From positions 1 to 64,000 of the forward strand of contig NZ_JAEVLS010000001.1 of assembly GCF_016801985.1 (NCBI RefSeq): a DNA stretch of 64,000 bases. The letters run 5' to 3'. The stretch's first letter is position 1; each line of letters opens with the position of its first letter. The DNA is from Steroidobacter gossypii (GTDB taxonomy: Bacteria > Pseudomonadota > Gammaproteobacteria > Steroidobacterales > Steroidobacteraceae). The notes beneath the pieces were generated by a model. That model ran no database searches. It was not told where the DNA came from and worked only from the letters and a program-made list of their open reading frames with translations. Position numbers and translations under genes: made by a program. Below are positions 40,450 through 49,428 of the stretch, in pieces.

Positions 40450-40742
40450 TGACTATGCACAACCCTCCGCATCCGGGCGAGTTCATTGCCGCGGTCTACC
40501 TGGAGCCGAACAATCTGAGCGGCCGCGAGCTTGCGGCCACTCTCGGTGTATCTGCGTCCACACTCAATCGCATCCTGACCGGTAGCAGTTCGGTCAGTCC
40601 TGAAATGGCATTGCGCCTTTCTAAAGCGCTGGGTCGCTCTCCCGAGAGCTGGCTTGCGATGCAGTCTAGTTATGATCTGTGGCAGGCGAGACAGCATGTG
40701 AAACTCGGCAATGTGGGCAAGGTCAAGCTCACCGCTGCATAA
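40449..40742 (+). CDS. higA: HigA-type antitoxin (XRE helix-turn-helix)
   Basis: A protein of 97 residues. HPGEFIAAVYLEPNNLSGRE, then LAATLGVSASTLNRILTG and LSKALGRSPESWLAMQ is the VapI/HigA signature with its helix-turn-helix at about 25-50. It should neutralise HigB and repress the promoter at 40137 through the palindrome. ATG 40449 overlaps the toxin stop (TGATG); ATG 40455 is a possible alternative. The frame ends in the attC R' core. Confidence 0.85.
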   Translation: MTMHNPPHPGEFIAAVYLEPNNLSGRELAATLGVSASTLNRILTGSSSVSPEMALRLSKALGRSPESWLAMQSSYDLWQARQHVKLGNVGKVKLTAA

Positions 40743-40807
40743 CAAGCCGCTGGTGCGACTCGCAACGGCGAAGCGCCGTTGCTCGCGGCACAGCGGGGGC
40801 GTTAGGC
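40737..40807 (+). repeat. attC, array B site 5 (higBA cassette)
   Basis: GCATAAC ... GTTAGGC, 71 bp; inner CGACTCGCAACGGCGAAGCG. Confidence 0.75.
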
Positions 40808-40814
40808 GCTGAAA

Positions 40815-41175
40815 ATGTTCTGCAAGTTCAAGTTCGCAGAGCAATCCCCGGGCCAGTATCTCTGCATGGGTCTGCGGGATTCCGGACACACGTGAAGGCT
40901 CAGTGCGGGGAGAACGAGATCGGCCGGGTATCGAGTTCGCATTCGACCTGGAGACTCAGCTCGGCTCGATTCCAAGTCGGGCGTTATTCGAGGTGACGAG
41001 GGGCGCTAAGCCCGCGTGGGTGTCGCGCTATGACGATCACGCCGTGTACGACGGCAAAGAATCTTGGCTCGAACTCTACTGCGGAAACAAAAAGCCCAAG
41101 TGGCAAGGCGCCTTTCGCAGCGCCAAGGATCTAGACAATGCTGTCTTTCAACTACTCGCATCACCAAGCGTCTAA
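40815..41175 (+). pseudogene. Array B cassette 6: gene with two frameshifts
   Basis: Three frames together give one coherent protein: MFCKFKFAEQSPGQYLCMGL...SGH (from ATG 40815), then HVKAQCGENEIG, then PGIEFAFDLETQLGSIPSRA, WVSRYDDHAVYDGKESWLEL and so on to 41175. Two small indels around 40893 and 40925 explain the breaks. Unknown family. Confidence 0.55.
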
Positions 41176-41259
41176 AAACCGCGTGAAGTACGCGCGCGTT
41201 GCGCGCCCGACTCGCAAACGGCTTCGCCGTTTGCTCGCGGCTCACGCGGAACGTTAGCC
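41169..41259 (+). repeat. attC, array B site 6 (R' decayed)
   Basis: CGTCTAAA ... GTTAGCC, about 91 bp; inner GCGCGCCCGACTCGCAAACG. Confidence 0.6.
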
Positions 41260-41266
41260 GTCAAGA

Positions 41267-41343
41267 ATGCAGCTCGACGATACAAAGAAGCTGCTCTCTT
41301 ATTCTCTCGACGGAGCAAGCCCGTGGGACGTGCTGATAGACGT
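41267..41343 (+). pseudogene. Array B cassette 7: truncated by an IS21 remnant
   Basis: ATG 41267 opens QLDDTKKLLSYSLDGASPWD, VLIDV, after which the sequence becomes the inverted IS21 5' end. A cassette cut by insertion followed by deletion. Confidence 0.5.
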
Positions 41344-41525
41344 GTTGCGCGATAACCCTGTCTCTCTCATGACCTGCTGAATCGAGCGACCTTGTCGTTC
41401 CAGAATCCGAATCTCCACCGCTGCTCCTGGGTCAACATCTCGACGGCTCAAAAGGCCATCATCCTCGCCCAGGTGAGTCACTTTTACTTCGGCGGGGGCG
41501 GGTCATTTTTACGCTGGCGTTAACA
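41344..41525 (-). mobile_element. IS21-family 5'-end remnant (terminal repeat and istA start)
   Basis: The minus strand runs from a terminus TGTTAACGCCAGCG through a second inner repeat (AAAGTGACTCACCTGGGCGA) to ATGTTGACCCAGGAGC and then, one frame off, VEIRILERQGRSIQQVMRET and GLSRNT. That is the N-terminal helix-turn-helix of IstA transposases. The rest is missing and the reading frame is shifted. Confidence 0.65.
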
Positions 41526-41821
41526 TCGTGCCAGCGGCCATCGAGCTGATAGTCGTAGCAGGAGCCGGGAAAATTCAGCGTGCGGGCCCGAATCCCGCCA
41601 TTCCCCCAATCCAGGCTCTCCCGCGGGACTCTTCGGTACGCGATGCAAGCGTCGCTTCTTCATCTCGCGACAAACGGTCAGCTGCGAAGGGACCCAGCTC
41701 GCCCTACTCGGCGGAATCCATGGGCGTGCGCTAGTGCCAGCTTGGCGCCTGCGCTGTTGGATCTCAGGTGAACTCAACGGATGCAGCAGCGTTTCTAAGT
41801 TATTGTTTTTAGCACCGATGT
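41526..41821. other. About 300 bases downstream of tRNA-Gln without a gene
   Basis: A 45-bp stretch at about 41728-41775 (GCTAGTGCC to ATCTCAGG) resembles the sequence at 20820-20865 next to the left tRNA fragment, so the duplicated segment may extend beyond the tRNA end. Otherwise nothing is recognised. Confidence 0.4.
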
Positions 41822-41896
41822 TGGCTGGGGCGGAAGGATTCGAACCTCCGAATGGCGGGATCAAAACCCGCTGCCTTACCACTTGGCGACGCCCCA
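41822..41896 (-). tRNA. tRNA-Gln (anticodon TTG)
   Basis: 75 nt including encoded CCA. The acceptor stem is TGGGGCG paired with CGCCCCA. The D arm is GCC/GGC, the anticodon stem GCGGG/CCCGC with loop TTTTGAT (anticodon TTG), and the T arm GGAGG/CCTTC around TTCGAAT. It lies directly downstream of ispE, as in many gammaproteobacteria, and is probably the integration target of the island to its left. Confidence 0.95.
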
Positions 41897-41911
41897 ACAA
41901 AAAAGAGCCAA

Positions 41912-41927
41912 GACTCGCGCGCGAGTC
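41912..41927 (-). terminator. Palindromic hairpin after ispE
   Basis: GACTCGCG/CGCGAGTC followed on the minus strand by TTGGCTCTTTTTTG. It could end the lolB-ispE transcript or separate it from tRNA-Gln. The T run starts 7 nt after the stem. Confidence 0.4.
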
Positions 41928-41944
41928 GAAAACCCCGAGGGAAG

Positions 41945-42811
41945 TTACGCAGCTTCGTGCGCCAGCCGATCGAGCAACGGCGAACGATTCAAGCCACGCA
42001 CCACATAACCGGTCCAGCGCGCGGGAACGCGCGCTGCTGCGCTTCGAGCGGTCGCGTCGTCAGGCATCCCGACGAACACGCAGGCGCCCGTACCGGTCAG
42101 CCTTGCTTCCCCAAATTCTCCCAGCCAATCAAGCGCTTCCGCGATCTCGGCATGGCGCTTGCGGACTACCGGAGCACAGTCGTTGCGACCGCCCCCGGCG
42201 AGAAGGTCGCGTATTGTCATGAGCGGTGAATTACGTGTCAATTCAGGGTCCTGAAACACGGCCGCAGTGCTCACTCCGGACTGCGGTTTGATCACCAGGT
42301 AGACCTGTTCGGGAAAGTCGACCGGGGTGAGGCGTTCGCCGACACCTTCGGTCCAGGCGGAATGGCCGCGCACGAAAAAGGGCACGTCGGCGCCGAGCTC
42401 CAGGCCCACCGTCGCCAGCTGCTCGATCTTCAGGTCCAGCCGCCACAAGTGATTCAAGGCGACCAGCACGGTCGCGGCATCGGAGCTGCCACCACCCAGC
42501 CCGCCTTGCACGGGAATACGTTTGTGGATTTCGATACCGACGCCGTCGAACACTTCATAGCGCGTGGCTAGCAGACGCGCCGCGCGCACGATCAGGTCCG
42601 CTTCGGCAGGAATGTCGGAATTGTCGCCGACGCGCTCGATCACGCCGGCGGGTCGCTTGTAGAAGCGCAGCTCATCGCAAAGATCGATGAGTTGCATGGC
42701 GCTTTGTAACAAGTGATAGCCGTCGTCGCGGCGGCCGACGATGTGCAGACACAAATTGAGTTTGGCCGGCGCTGGCCACGGCTCCGGCAGCCCGAGAAGT
42801 TCGTCGTTCAT
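41945..42811 (-). CDS. ispE: 4-diphosphocytidyl-2-C-methyl-D-erythritol kinase
   Basis: A GHMP kinase of 288 residues that phosphorylates CDP-ME in the MEP isoprenoid pathway. PAPAKLNLCLHIVGRRDDGY at the N terminus carries the conserved Lys and Asn, the ATP loop is VQGGLGGGSSDAATVL near residue 95, and TGTGACVF is the third motif. ATG 42811 overlaps the lolB stop as ATGA, so the two are translationally coupled. Length is typical. Confidence 0.95.
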   Translation of the reverse strand: MNDELLGLPEPWPAPAKLNLCLHIVGRRDDGYHLLQSAMQLIDLCDELRFYKRPAGVIERVGDNSDIPAEADLIVRAARLLATRYEVFDGVGIEIHKRIPVQGGLGGGSSDAATVLVALNHLWRLDLKIEQLATVGLELGADVPFFVRGHSAWTEGVGERLTPVDFPEQVYLVIKPQSGVSTAAVFQDPELTRNSPLMTIRDLLAGGGRNDCAPVVRKRHAEIAEALDWLGEFGEARLTGTGACVFVGMPDDATARSAAARVPARWTGYVVRGLNRSPLLDRLAHEAA

Positions 42812-43413
42812 TGTCCTAACTGCCAACGGTCCACGACGATGCGCACGCGAGCGTCGCCGCTGGTGGCGGTGATGCGCATGGGCACGCGAGCGCCGGGCTC
42901 GTCGGAGTAGCGTTGATAATCGATGCGCCAGCCACCCTGAAGCAAAGTGGCTACACCGTGCTCGTTCTCTTCATGCCATTGATGCTCGCCGGGCGCGGCC
43001 ACGCCGAGCATCCAGTACCGCAGATAGCCGGCGGGCACGGACGTGCCGAGGCGGTTCTGCAGCTCGGCCCAGGCGGCGTCGGATTCCAGCTTCAAGCCAT
43101 CGCTGGTTTGCAAGGTGAGATCGGGATTGCCGCCGGAGCCAGAGCCCGGGCCGCGCATCTCCATGTGCACGCCGCCGATGCCTACGGGGCCGCGAATTTC
43201 CACATTGGAAACATCGCCACGCTGACGCCATTCGAAGCTGCCCGAACCGCCGTTCTCCGGCCCGGACACACCGAGCCGCCCGCGGGCCTGCCAGCGATCG
43301 AGGTCTTTGAGGTCGGCAGGTATCGGCGTGCCTGGACCGCTCGGTGCGGTCACGCAGCCGGCCGCCAATGAACAAGCGAGCGCCAGCGCCAGCCAGGAAA
43401 ACCCTTGCCGCAT
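42808..43413 (-). CDS. lolB: Outer-membrane lipoprotein receptor LolB
   Basis: A protein of 201 residues with a lipoprotein signal (lipobox L-A-A-G-C at about residues 16-20) and a LolB-type beta domain (DRWQARGRLGVSGPENGGSG, SFEWRQRGD, then LRYWMLGVAAPGEH). LolB inserts lipoproteins arriving from LolA into the outer membrane. The start overlaps the TPR gene stop by one base (TGATG), so TPR-lolB-ispE form one operon. Confidence 0.9.
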   Translation of the reverse strand: MRQGFSWLALALACSLAAGCVTAPSGPGTPIPADLKDLDRWQARGRLGVSGPENGGSGSFEWRQRGDVSNVEIRGPVGIGGVHMEMRGPGSGSGGNPDLTLQTSDGLKLESDAAWAELQNRLGTSVPAGYLRYWMLGVAAPGEHQWHEENEHGVATLLQGGWRIDYQRYSDEPGARVPMRITATSGDARVRIVVDRWQLGQ

Positions 43414-45107
43414 CAATTCAACTTCTCTAGCCGCTGCTTGAGCTCGTCATTCTCCGGATAGCGCTCGCTGGCCTTTTTCCAGACATCCAGCGCATCGGAC
43501 TTGCGGTCCAGCGCGAGCAGCACTTCGCCCAGGTGCAGCTCCACTTCGGGATCGTTGATGCGACGCTTGGCCTGTTCGAGATAATTCAGCGCGTCCTCGT
43601 GACGACCGACACGGTGCAGAGCCCAGCCCATGCTGTCGAGCACCGCGCCGTTATCCGGCGTTTCGGCGAGCGCCTGTTCGATCAGATCCAGACCTTCCTT
43701 GTGATGCCGCGTGCGATCGACCAGCGTGTAACCCAGCGCATTGGTCGCGGTCGGGTCGTTGGGACGATCGGCGACGAGCTTGCGCAGATCCGTGATCGCC
43801 TCGTCCACTTTGTCCGAGGACTCGAGCTGGAAGATGCGCGCGAAGCGCAGTTCGACCGCATCCGGATACACCTTCAACGCCTGATCCAACAGCGCCAGCG
43901 CGCCGGCCTTGTCGCCGTTACTGCTGAGCAGATTGGCGCGGGAGATGATGGTGTCGATGCGATATTGCGGACGAGTGGCGCCGAATTCTTCGAGGTGCTT
44001 GAGCCCCGCTTCGAGCCCTTCCTGCTTCGCTTTGATCCTCGCCAGGCGCGTCTGCGCGGCCATGGCGAATTCACCGCCGGTGACGCGGCCATAAATCTGG
44101 CTGGCGTCTTCCAGGGAATCGCGGCCTTCGGCGATGGCGCCGAGATAGAACAACGATTCGTAGACGAAGCGGCCGCTCGACACCAGGTTGCTGAAACGCT
44201 GTGCGGCCGAGTCGCGATTGCCGAGCTGGAAATCGATATCGGCCAGTGCCCGCTCGACCACGGTGCCGGTGGATTCGCTGGTCGCCAGCGCATTCAGCTC
44301 CTTGCGACCTTCTTCCTCCTTGCCCGCCTGCATCAGCATCAGCGCATATTCGAGCCGATGCGAATCCTGATTGTCCTGCTCGAGCACTTGCTTGGCGGTG
44401 ACCAGCGCGCCGTCGGCGTCGCCGGTCAGCATTTGCATCCGAGCGAGCAGCAAACCAGCCGGCGCCCAATACGGACCCAGCTCGCGAGCTTTGCGCGCAT
44501 GCTCCATCGCGAGCTTGAGGTTGTCCGATTGCGACGCCGCCTGCGCCAGCGCGTAATGCGCCTCGGTGACTTCGGGATACTTAACGACCAGCTGCCGGAG
44601 CACGGCGGTCACACCACTGGGAGTTCCTTCGTCCGCCAGCTGTGGCAGCAACGCCAGGAAGCCGGCCTGTGGATTGATGAACGCGGTGTCGAGCAGGGTG
44701 CCCAGGTGCTCGGCGGCGGTGTTGATCCTATAAAGATGCAAGGCGGCGAACGCGGCGAAGCGCCGGGCCTCCTCGTTGGTGTGGTTCAGCTCCAGCCAGC
44801 GCTCGGCGGCGGCCTGCACCACGGTCCATTGCCGATGCTCGTGGGCAACCCGCGTGGCCTGCTCGGCCAGTTCCTCGTCGTTGGCTGCCTGGGCCGCCCG
44901 CAGATAGGCCTGCGAAGCCTCCAGGTACTGGCCTCGTTGCAACGCCATTTCAGCGCCCAGCACCAGTGCATTGGGATCCGCCGGCAAATTTGCGGCGTCC
45001 TTGTCCTGCCTGGCGCCCTGCCCGGCGCAAGCGGCGAGCACGGAGGTCAGCAACAACGCCGCGACACGCGCGGCGGGCCGGAATGTAAAGCTATGGTGGG
45101 AGCTCAT
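43413..45107 (-). CDS. Tetratricopeptide-repeat lipoprotein
   Basis: A protein of 564 residues. The N-terminal signal has the lipobox L-A-A-C (Cys about 27). The rest is a solenoid of about 12-14 TPR units (for example ALGYTLVDRTRHHKEGLDLI and ALDRKSDALDVWKKASERYP), with the clearest units at the C terminus. It is the conserved gene upstream of lolB in this group; it presumably acts as a periplasmic scaffold for protein or glycan export. Confidence 0.85.
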   Translation of the reverse strand: MSSHHSFTFRPAARVAALLLTSVLAACAGQGARQDKDAANLPADPNALVLGAEMALQRGQYLEASQAYLRAAQAANDEELAEQATRVAHEHRQWTVVQAAAERWLELNHTNEEARRFAAFAALHLYRINTAAEHLGTLLDTAFINPQAGFLALLPQLADEGTPSGVTAVLRQLVVKYPEVTEAHYALAQAASQSDNLKLAMEHARKARELGPYWAPAGLLLARMQMLTGDADGALVTAKQVLEQDNQDSHRLEYALMLMQAGKEEEGRKELNALATSESTGTVVERALADIDFQLGNRDSAAQRFSNLVSSGRFVYESLFYLGAIAEGRDSLEDASQIYGRVTGGEFAMAAQTRLARIKAKQEGLEAGLKHLEEFGATRPQYRIDTIISRANLLSSNGDKAGALALLDQALKVYPDAVELRFARIFQLESSDKVDEAITDLRKLVADRPNDPTATNALGYTLVDRTRHHKEGLDLIEQALAETPDNGAVLDSMGWALHRVGRHEDALNYLEQAKRRINDPEVELHLGEVLLALDRKSDALDVWKKASERYPENDELKQRLEKLN

Positions 45108-45249
45108 TGTCAGGGGACTATATCTCAGCTACGCCGCCCAGGACGTCCCTTGCGCGGCCCTCGGTTGCAATGGGAGGCAGGAAACCCTCTGTCTTCTTGT
45201 CATTGGTGGTCCCTTCCCCGACAATCCGCACCCGTCGCGATAGCACCCC

Positions 45250-46608
45250 ATGCCACTCGTCGTCATAGGAATCAACCACCGCACCGCGCCCGTCGAAATC
45301 CGCGAAAAAATGGTCTTCGGCGGCGAAGAGCTGCCGGACGCCCTGCGGGAGCTGGCTGGGCAGCCGGGGGTGCGCGAAGCGTTGATCGTTTCCACCTGTA
45401 ACCGCACCGAGCTCTATTGTTTCGCGGACGACGGCGCTGGCGGTGAAACCACCGACGGCCCGGCCGAGGCGAACGGCCCTGTGCGGGCATCCGTGCCCGC
45501 GTCCGATCCTTCGTTGCCATTGTCCGACTGGCTCGCCAATTGGCACGACCTGGCCGCGCATCGCCTTGATATCAACCGGTCCTTGTACCGCATGCACGGT
45601 ACCGCGGCAGTCCAGCACTTGTTCGCGGTGGCGTGCGGCCTGGATTCCCTGGTGATCGGCGAGCCGCAGATCCTGGGCCAGTTGAAAGACGCCTACCGCG
45701 CGGCGCTGGATCAAAAGGTCACCGGTCCCTATCTCAACCGGGTCATGCAGACCGCGTTCTCGGTCGCCAAGCGAGTGCGCACGCAGACTCGCATCGGCGC
45801 CAACGCCGTGTCGGTCGCGTATGCCGCCGTATCGCTGGCCCGCACCGTGTTCGAGAAATTCTCGGGGCACACGGCGTTGCTGGTCGGCGCCGGCGAGACG
45901 ATCGCGCTGGCCGCACGCCATCTGCACGCCAACGGACTCGGCCGCATGATCGTCGCCAATCGCAGCCTGGGTCGCGCCCAGGAGCTGGCCGCAGAGTTCA
46001 AAGGATTCGCGATCGGCATCGACGACCTCGCTGCCCACTTGCCCGAGGCCGACATCGTCATCACATCGACGGCCAGCCCGACGCCCGTGATCACTTACGA
46101 CGCGGTCCAGGCCGCGGTCCGCGCTCGCAAGCGCAAGCCGATTTTCATGGTCGACATCGCCGTGCCTCGCGACATCGAGGCCGAAGTGTCCAAGCTCGAA
46201 GACGTGTATCTGTTCACCATCGACGACTTGCAGAACGTGGTGAACGAAAATCTGGCGTCGCGCCGAGAAGCGGCCCGCGACGCCACTGAGATGCTTGCCG
46301 CTGAAGTGTCGCTGTTCGAGCAGCAATTGAAGACGCTGGACGCGGTGCCGACCATCCGCCAGCTGCGCGACGACGCCGAAGCAGTGCGCTCGCAGACTGC
46401 CGAACAGGCCAGGCGTATGCTGGCCTCCGGCCGCGATCCGCGGGAGGTGGTGGACTTCCTCGCCTCGACGCTGACCAATCGGCTGCTGCATGGCCCGAGC
46501 CAGCGGCTGCGCCAGGCCGCCGAGCGCGGCGACGTAGAATTGCTGGAGGCGGCGCGCGCCTTGTTTGCTCCGAACTCCTCCGACCCGACGCCCTCCGATC
46601 AGTCGTAA
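45250..46608 (+). CDS. hemA: Glutamyl-tRNA reductase
   Basis: A protein of 452 residues that reduces glutamyl-tRNA to glutamate-1-semialdehyde, the first step of C5 tetrapyrrole synthesis. [17 protein letters not shown] and STCNRTELY (catalytic Cys50) lie in the N-terminal domain, the NADPH domain has [14 protein letters not shown], and a C-terminal dimerisation helix follows. A short insert near residues 60-85 is unusual but still in frame. The stop overlaps the prfA start (TAATG), as usual for hemA-prfA. Confidence 0.95.
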   Translation: MPLVVIGINHRTAPVEIREKMVFGGEELPDALRELAGQPGVREALIVSTCNRTELYCFADDGAGGETTDGPAEANGPVRASVPASDPSLPLSDWLANWHDLAAHRLDINRSLYRMHGTAAVQHLFAVACGLDSLVIGEPQILGQLKDAYRAALDQKVTGPYLNRVMQTAFSVAKRVRTQTRIGANAVSVAYAAVSLARTVFEKFSGHTALLVGAGETIALAARHLHANGLGRMIVANRSLGRAQELAAEFKGFAIGIDDLAAHLPEADIVITSTASPTPVITYDAVQAAVRARKRKPIFMVDIAVPRDIEAEVSKLEDVYLFTIDDLQNVVNENLASRREAARDATEMLAAEVSLFEQQLKTLDAVPTIRQLRDDAEAVRSQTAEQARRMLASGRDPREVVDFLASTLTNRLLHGPSQRLRQAAERGDVELLEAARALFAPNSSDPTPSDQS

Positions 46609-47690
46609 TGAAAGATTCCATACGCATCAAACTGGAGAAGCTCGCCGAGCGCCACGAGGAAGTGAGCGGTCTGCTCGCCGATCCCGGGGTGATCGGCGAC
46701 TCCAACAAATTCCGCGAGCTGAGCGTGGAATATTCCAAGCTGGACCCGATCGTGTCCCGCTATCGCGGCTACCTGGGCATCCTGCAGGAACGAGTGCAGG
46801 CGCGCGAAATGGCCGAAGGCGAAGATCCGGAGATGCGCGAGCTCGGCCAGGAAGAGCTCGCCAATCTCACCACGCGCATCGAACTGGAAGAGCAGGAACT
46901 GGCCAAGCTGCTCATTCCCAAAGACGAACGCGACGAAAGCAATATCTATCTCGAAGTGCGCGCCGGGACCGGCGGCGACGAGGCGGCGATCTTCGCCGGC
47001 GATTTGTTTCGTATGTATCAGCGCTACGCTACCCAGCACGGCTGGAATGTCGAAGTGCTGTCGGAAAGCCCGGGCGAGCACGGCGGTTACAAGGAAGTGA
47101 TCAGCCGCGTGGTCGGCCGAGGCGCGTTCTCGCACCTGAAGTTCGAGTCCGGCACGCATCGCGTGCAGCGAGTGCCGGCCACCGAAGCCCAGGGCCGCAT
47201 CCACACCTCGGCGGTCACGGTCGCCATCCTGCCGGAGCTGGACGAGATCGAGCCCGTCGAGCTCAATCCGGCCGACCTGCGCATCGACACATTCCGCGCT
47301 TCGGGGGCTGGCGGCCAGCACGTGAACAAGACCGACTCCGCGATCCGCGTCACGCATCTGCCCACCGGGATCGTGGTGGAATGTCAGGATGAACGTTCGC
47401 AGCACAAGAACCGCTCGCGCGCGCTGTCGCTGCTCAAGGCCAAGCTTAAAGCGGCCGAGCAGGAGAAACGCGACCAGGCCGAGGCCAGCTCGCGCAAGCT
47501 GCAGGTCGGTTCAGGCGATCGTTCCGAGCGCATTCGCACCTATAACTTTCCGCAAGGTCGCGTGACCGATCATCGCATCAACCTGACGCTGTACAAGCTG
47601 GCCGACGTGATGAACGGCGATCTGCAAGGCGTGATCCAGCCGCTGCAGCAGGAATACCAGGCGGAACAGCTGGCGCGCATCGTCGAATAG
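46608..47690 (+). CDS. prfA: Peptide chain release factor 1
   Basis: A protein of 360 residues recognising UAG/UAA. The GGQ motif is at 235-237 ([18 protein letters not shown]), and the codon-recognition PxT-type region lies near residue 185. The length equals the family norm. It is translationally coupled to hemA. Its methylase gene prmC, often next in this operon, lies 11 kb away here. Confidence 0.95.
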   Translation: MKDSIRIKLEKLAERHEEVSGLLADPGVIGDSNKFRELSVEYSKLDPIVSRYRGYLGILQERVQAREMAEGEDPEMRELGQEELANLTTRIELEEQELAKLLIPKDERDESNIYLEVRAGTGGDEAAIFAGDLFRMYQRYATQHGWNVEVLSESPGEHGGYKEVISRVVGRGAFSHLKFESGTHRVQRVPATEAQGRIHTSAVTVAILPELDEIEPVELNPADLRIDTFRASGAGGQHVNKTDSAIRVTHLPTGIVVECQDERSQHKNRSRALSLLKAKLKAAEQEKRDQAEASSRKLQVGSGDRSERIRTYNFPQGRVTDHRINLTLYKLADVMNGDLQGVIQPLQQEYQAEQLARIVE

Positions 47691-47704
47691 CAACAGGAAC
47701 GCTC

Positions 47705-48439
47705 ATGGCCGCGCCTCAGGTCACTCTGCAGAGCATTACCGGCGTCGATGTCGAGCTGCGCGTCGCGGGTGTCGGCAGCCGCAGCTTCGCGTTCGTGATC
47801 GACTGGCACATTCGCCTGATCCTGGCGTTCTCCTGGGGATTGCTGGGCACGTTCATCTCCTTCGGCGGCCTGACCTTGGCGGGCGCGGAACCCGGCCCCT
47901 CTTTCATGTTCGTGGTGCTGCTGCCGGCACTGGGCATCTATTTCCTTTATCACCCGGTTCTCGAGATCGCCATGCACGGCAGTACGCCCGGCAAGCGCAT
48001 GGCCGGCGTACGCATCGTCACGCGCACCGGCGACATTCCCGGCGCCGGTGCGCTGCTGGTCCGAAATCTGTTTCGACTGCTGGACTCGCTGCCGTTCGCT
48101 TACCTGATCGGCCTGAGCACGGCGCTGTTCACCGCCCAGCACGTTCGCATCGGTGACCTCGCCGCCGGCACGCTGCTGATCCTGGACGACAACAAACATG
48201 ACAAGTCGTTCGCGCGCCTCACCTCGGCCCACCGATCGCTCGATCCCCGCGTCGCCGACTTGCTCCACGAGTTGTCGGAACGTTGGGCTCAGCTCGAAGA
48301 GCCCACCCGCCTCGAGCTCGCCCGCTCATTGCTGGCCCGTGCGGACAAGACGCTCACTCCTTCCGAGCTCGACGGGCTCAATTCTGCAGAGCTTTGGCAG
48401 CGCCTGCAGGCGCTGCTGCATCCGGCGCAAACATCATGA
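47705..48439 (+). CDS. RDD-family membrane protein
   Basis: A protein of 244 residues. The RDD core has GVGSRSFAFVIDWHIRLILA with two transmembrane helices, a third segment, and HGSTPGKRMAGVRIVTRTGD; a soluble C-terminal tail of about 80 residues follows. RDD proteins are small polytopic proteins of largely unknown role, some acting as transporters. It overlaps the SpoIIM-like gene (ATGA), so the two are coupled; this pair commonly sits opposite the MoxR group, as here. Confidence 0.85.
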   Translation: MAAPQVTLQSITGVDVELRVAGVGSRSFAFVIDWHIRLILAFSWGLLGTFISFGGLTLAGAEPGPSFMFVVLLPALGIYFLYHPVLEIAMHGSTPGKRMAGVRIVTRTGDIPGAGALLVRNLFRLLDSLPFAYLIGLSTALFTAQHVRIGDLAAGTLLILDDNKHDKSFARLTSAHRSLDPRVADLLHELSERWAQLEEPTRLELARSLLARADKTLTPSELDGLNSAELWQRLQALLHPAQTS

Positions 48440-49428
48440 GCGCCGAAGCGGGCATGCAGGCCTGGCTCGAGTCGCGCGTCGAAACCTGGCGGCAACTCAC
48501 GCCGCAACTCAACGCGCTCGAGCGAAATCGCGATCATTCCGCCGCCGAAGCGCTGCAGGCCATCGAGTTGTATCGCGCGCTCGGCCGAGATCTGTCGATA
48601 GCACGCCGCATCCTGCCAGGCAGCCGCGTGACTCAGGCGTTGGAGAGAAGTTACGCCAAGTTGCACGCCATCATCTATCGCAAGCCCCACGACTGGCGAG
48701 CGCGGACCGCGATGTTGTTCCGGGTGGAGATCCCCGAGATCGTGAGCGAGCTGCGAGTCGCCATTCTCTGGGTTAGCCTGCTGTTCGTGCTGAGCGCGGG
48801 CGCCGGCTTCTGGCTGGTCTCCAGGTATCCGGAACTGATCTCGCTGCTCGCCAGCGAACAAATGATCAACGGCGTGGAGAGCGGCCGGCTTTGGACGGAG
48901 GGGCTGCTGAATGTGACGCCCTCCTCGGTGCTATCGGTGAGCATCCTTTCCAACAACATCGCCGTGAGTCTGATGGCGTTCTGTGTGGGCGTGTTCTTCG
49001 GGCTCGGCACGTTTTATATCATCGCCACCAACGGACTGATGCTCGGCGCGATGTTCGCATTCACTCATCAGCATGGCTTGGCCGGTGAGCTGCTGAAGTT
49101 CGTCACCGCGCACGGCGTGGTCGAGCTGTCGGTGATCTGTCTAGCCGGGGCCGCCGGCACGATGCTTGGTGAAGCGTTGATCCGACCGACCCATGCAACG
49201 CGTCGCGAGTCGTTTCAACATGCCGCATCCAAGGGCGGACGCCTGCTGCTGTTATGCGCGCTGCTGCTGGTGGGCTGCGGCTTCATCGAAGGGTATCTGT
49301 CGCCCGACCCGAGTTTTCCGATGGCCAGCCGCGTCGTGGTCGGCTTCGGTTACGGCCTGGTAATGATCGGCGCGCTCACCGGCCACTTGTTCGGCCGCCG
49401 GTTCATCAAACGCGCCGTCGCTTCCTGA
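48436..49428 (+). CDS. SpoIIM-family (stage II sporulation protein M-like) membrane protein
   Basis: A protein of 330 residues with a soluble N-terminal part (about 1-100) and five to six transmembrane helices, including FCVGVFFGLGTFYIIATNGL, LMLGAMFAF and HGVVELSVICLAGAAG, the SpoIIM core. The family also occurs in non-sporulating bacteria beside MoxR/DUF58 genes, where it is thought to act in the envelope. Its 3' end overlaps the convergent DUF58 gene by 23 nt. Confidence 0.85.
   Translation: MSAEAGMQAWLESRVETWRQLTPQLNALERNRDHSAAEALQAIELYRALGRDLSIARRILPGSRVTQALERSYAKLHAIIYRKPHDWRARTAMLFRVEIPEIVSELRVAILWVSLLFVLSAGAGFWLVSRYPELISLLASEQMINGVESGRLWTEGLLNVTPSSVLSVSILSNNIAVSLMAFCVGVFFGLGTFYIIATNGLMLGAMFAFTHQHGLAGELLKFVTAHGVVELSVICLAGAAGTMLGEALIRPTHATRRESFQHAASKGGRLLLLCALLLVGCGFIEGYLSPDPSFPMASRVVVGFGYGLVMIGALTGHLFGRRFIKRAVAS

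Noticed and set aside
18291-41259. Repeated CGACTCGCA...GGCGAAGCG units considered as a CRISPR array or REP family
   Set aside because: Units are 60-90 bp, imperfectly palindromic, separated by genes of varying length, and bounded by RYYYAAC/GTTRRRY cores. This is the attC pattern, not direct repeats with spacers.
43533-45401. 622-codon plus-strand frame opposite the TPR lipoprotein
   Set aside because: Antisense to clear TPR repeats with a lipobox; composition typical of a high-GC shadow.
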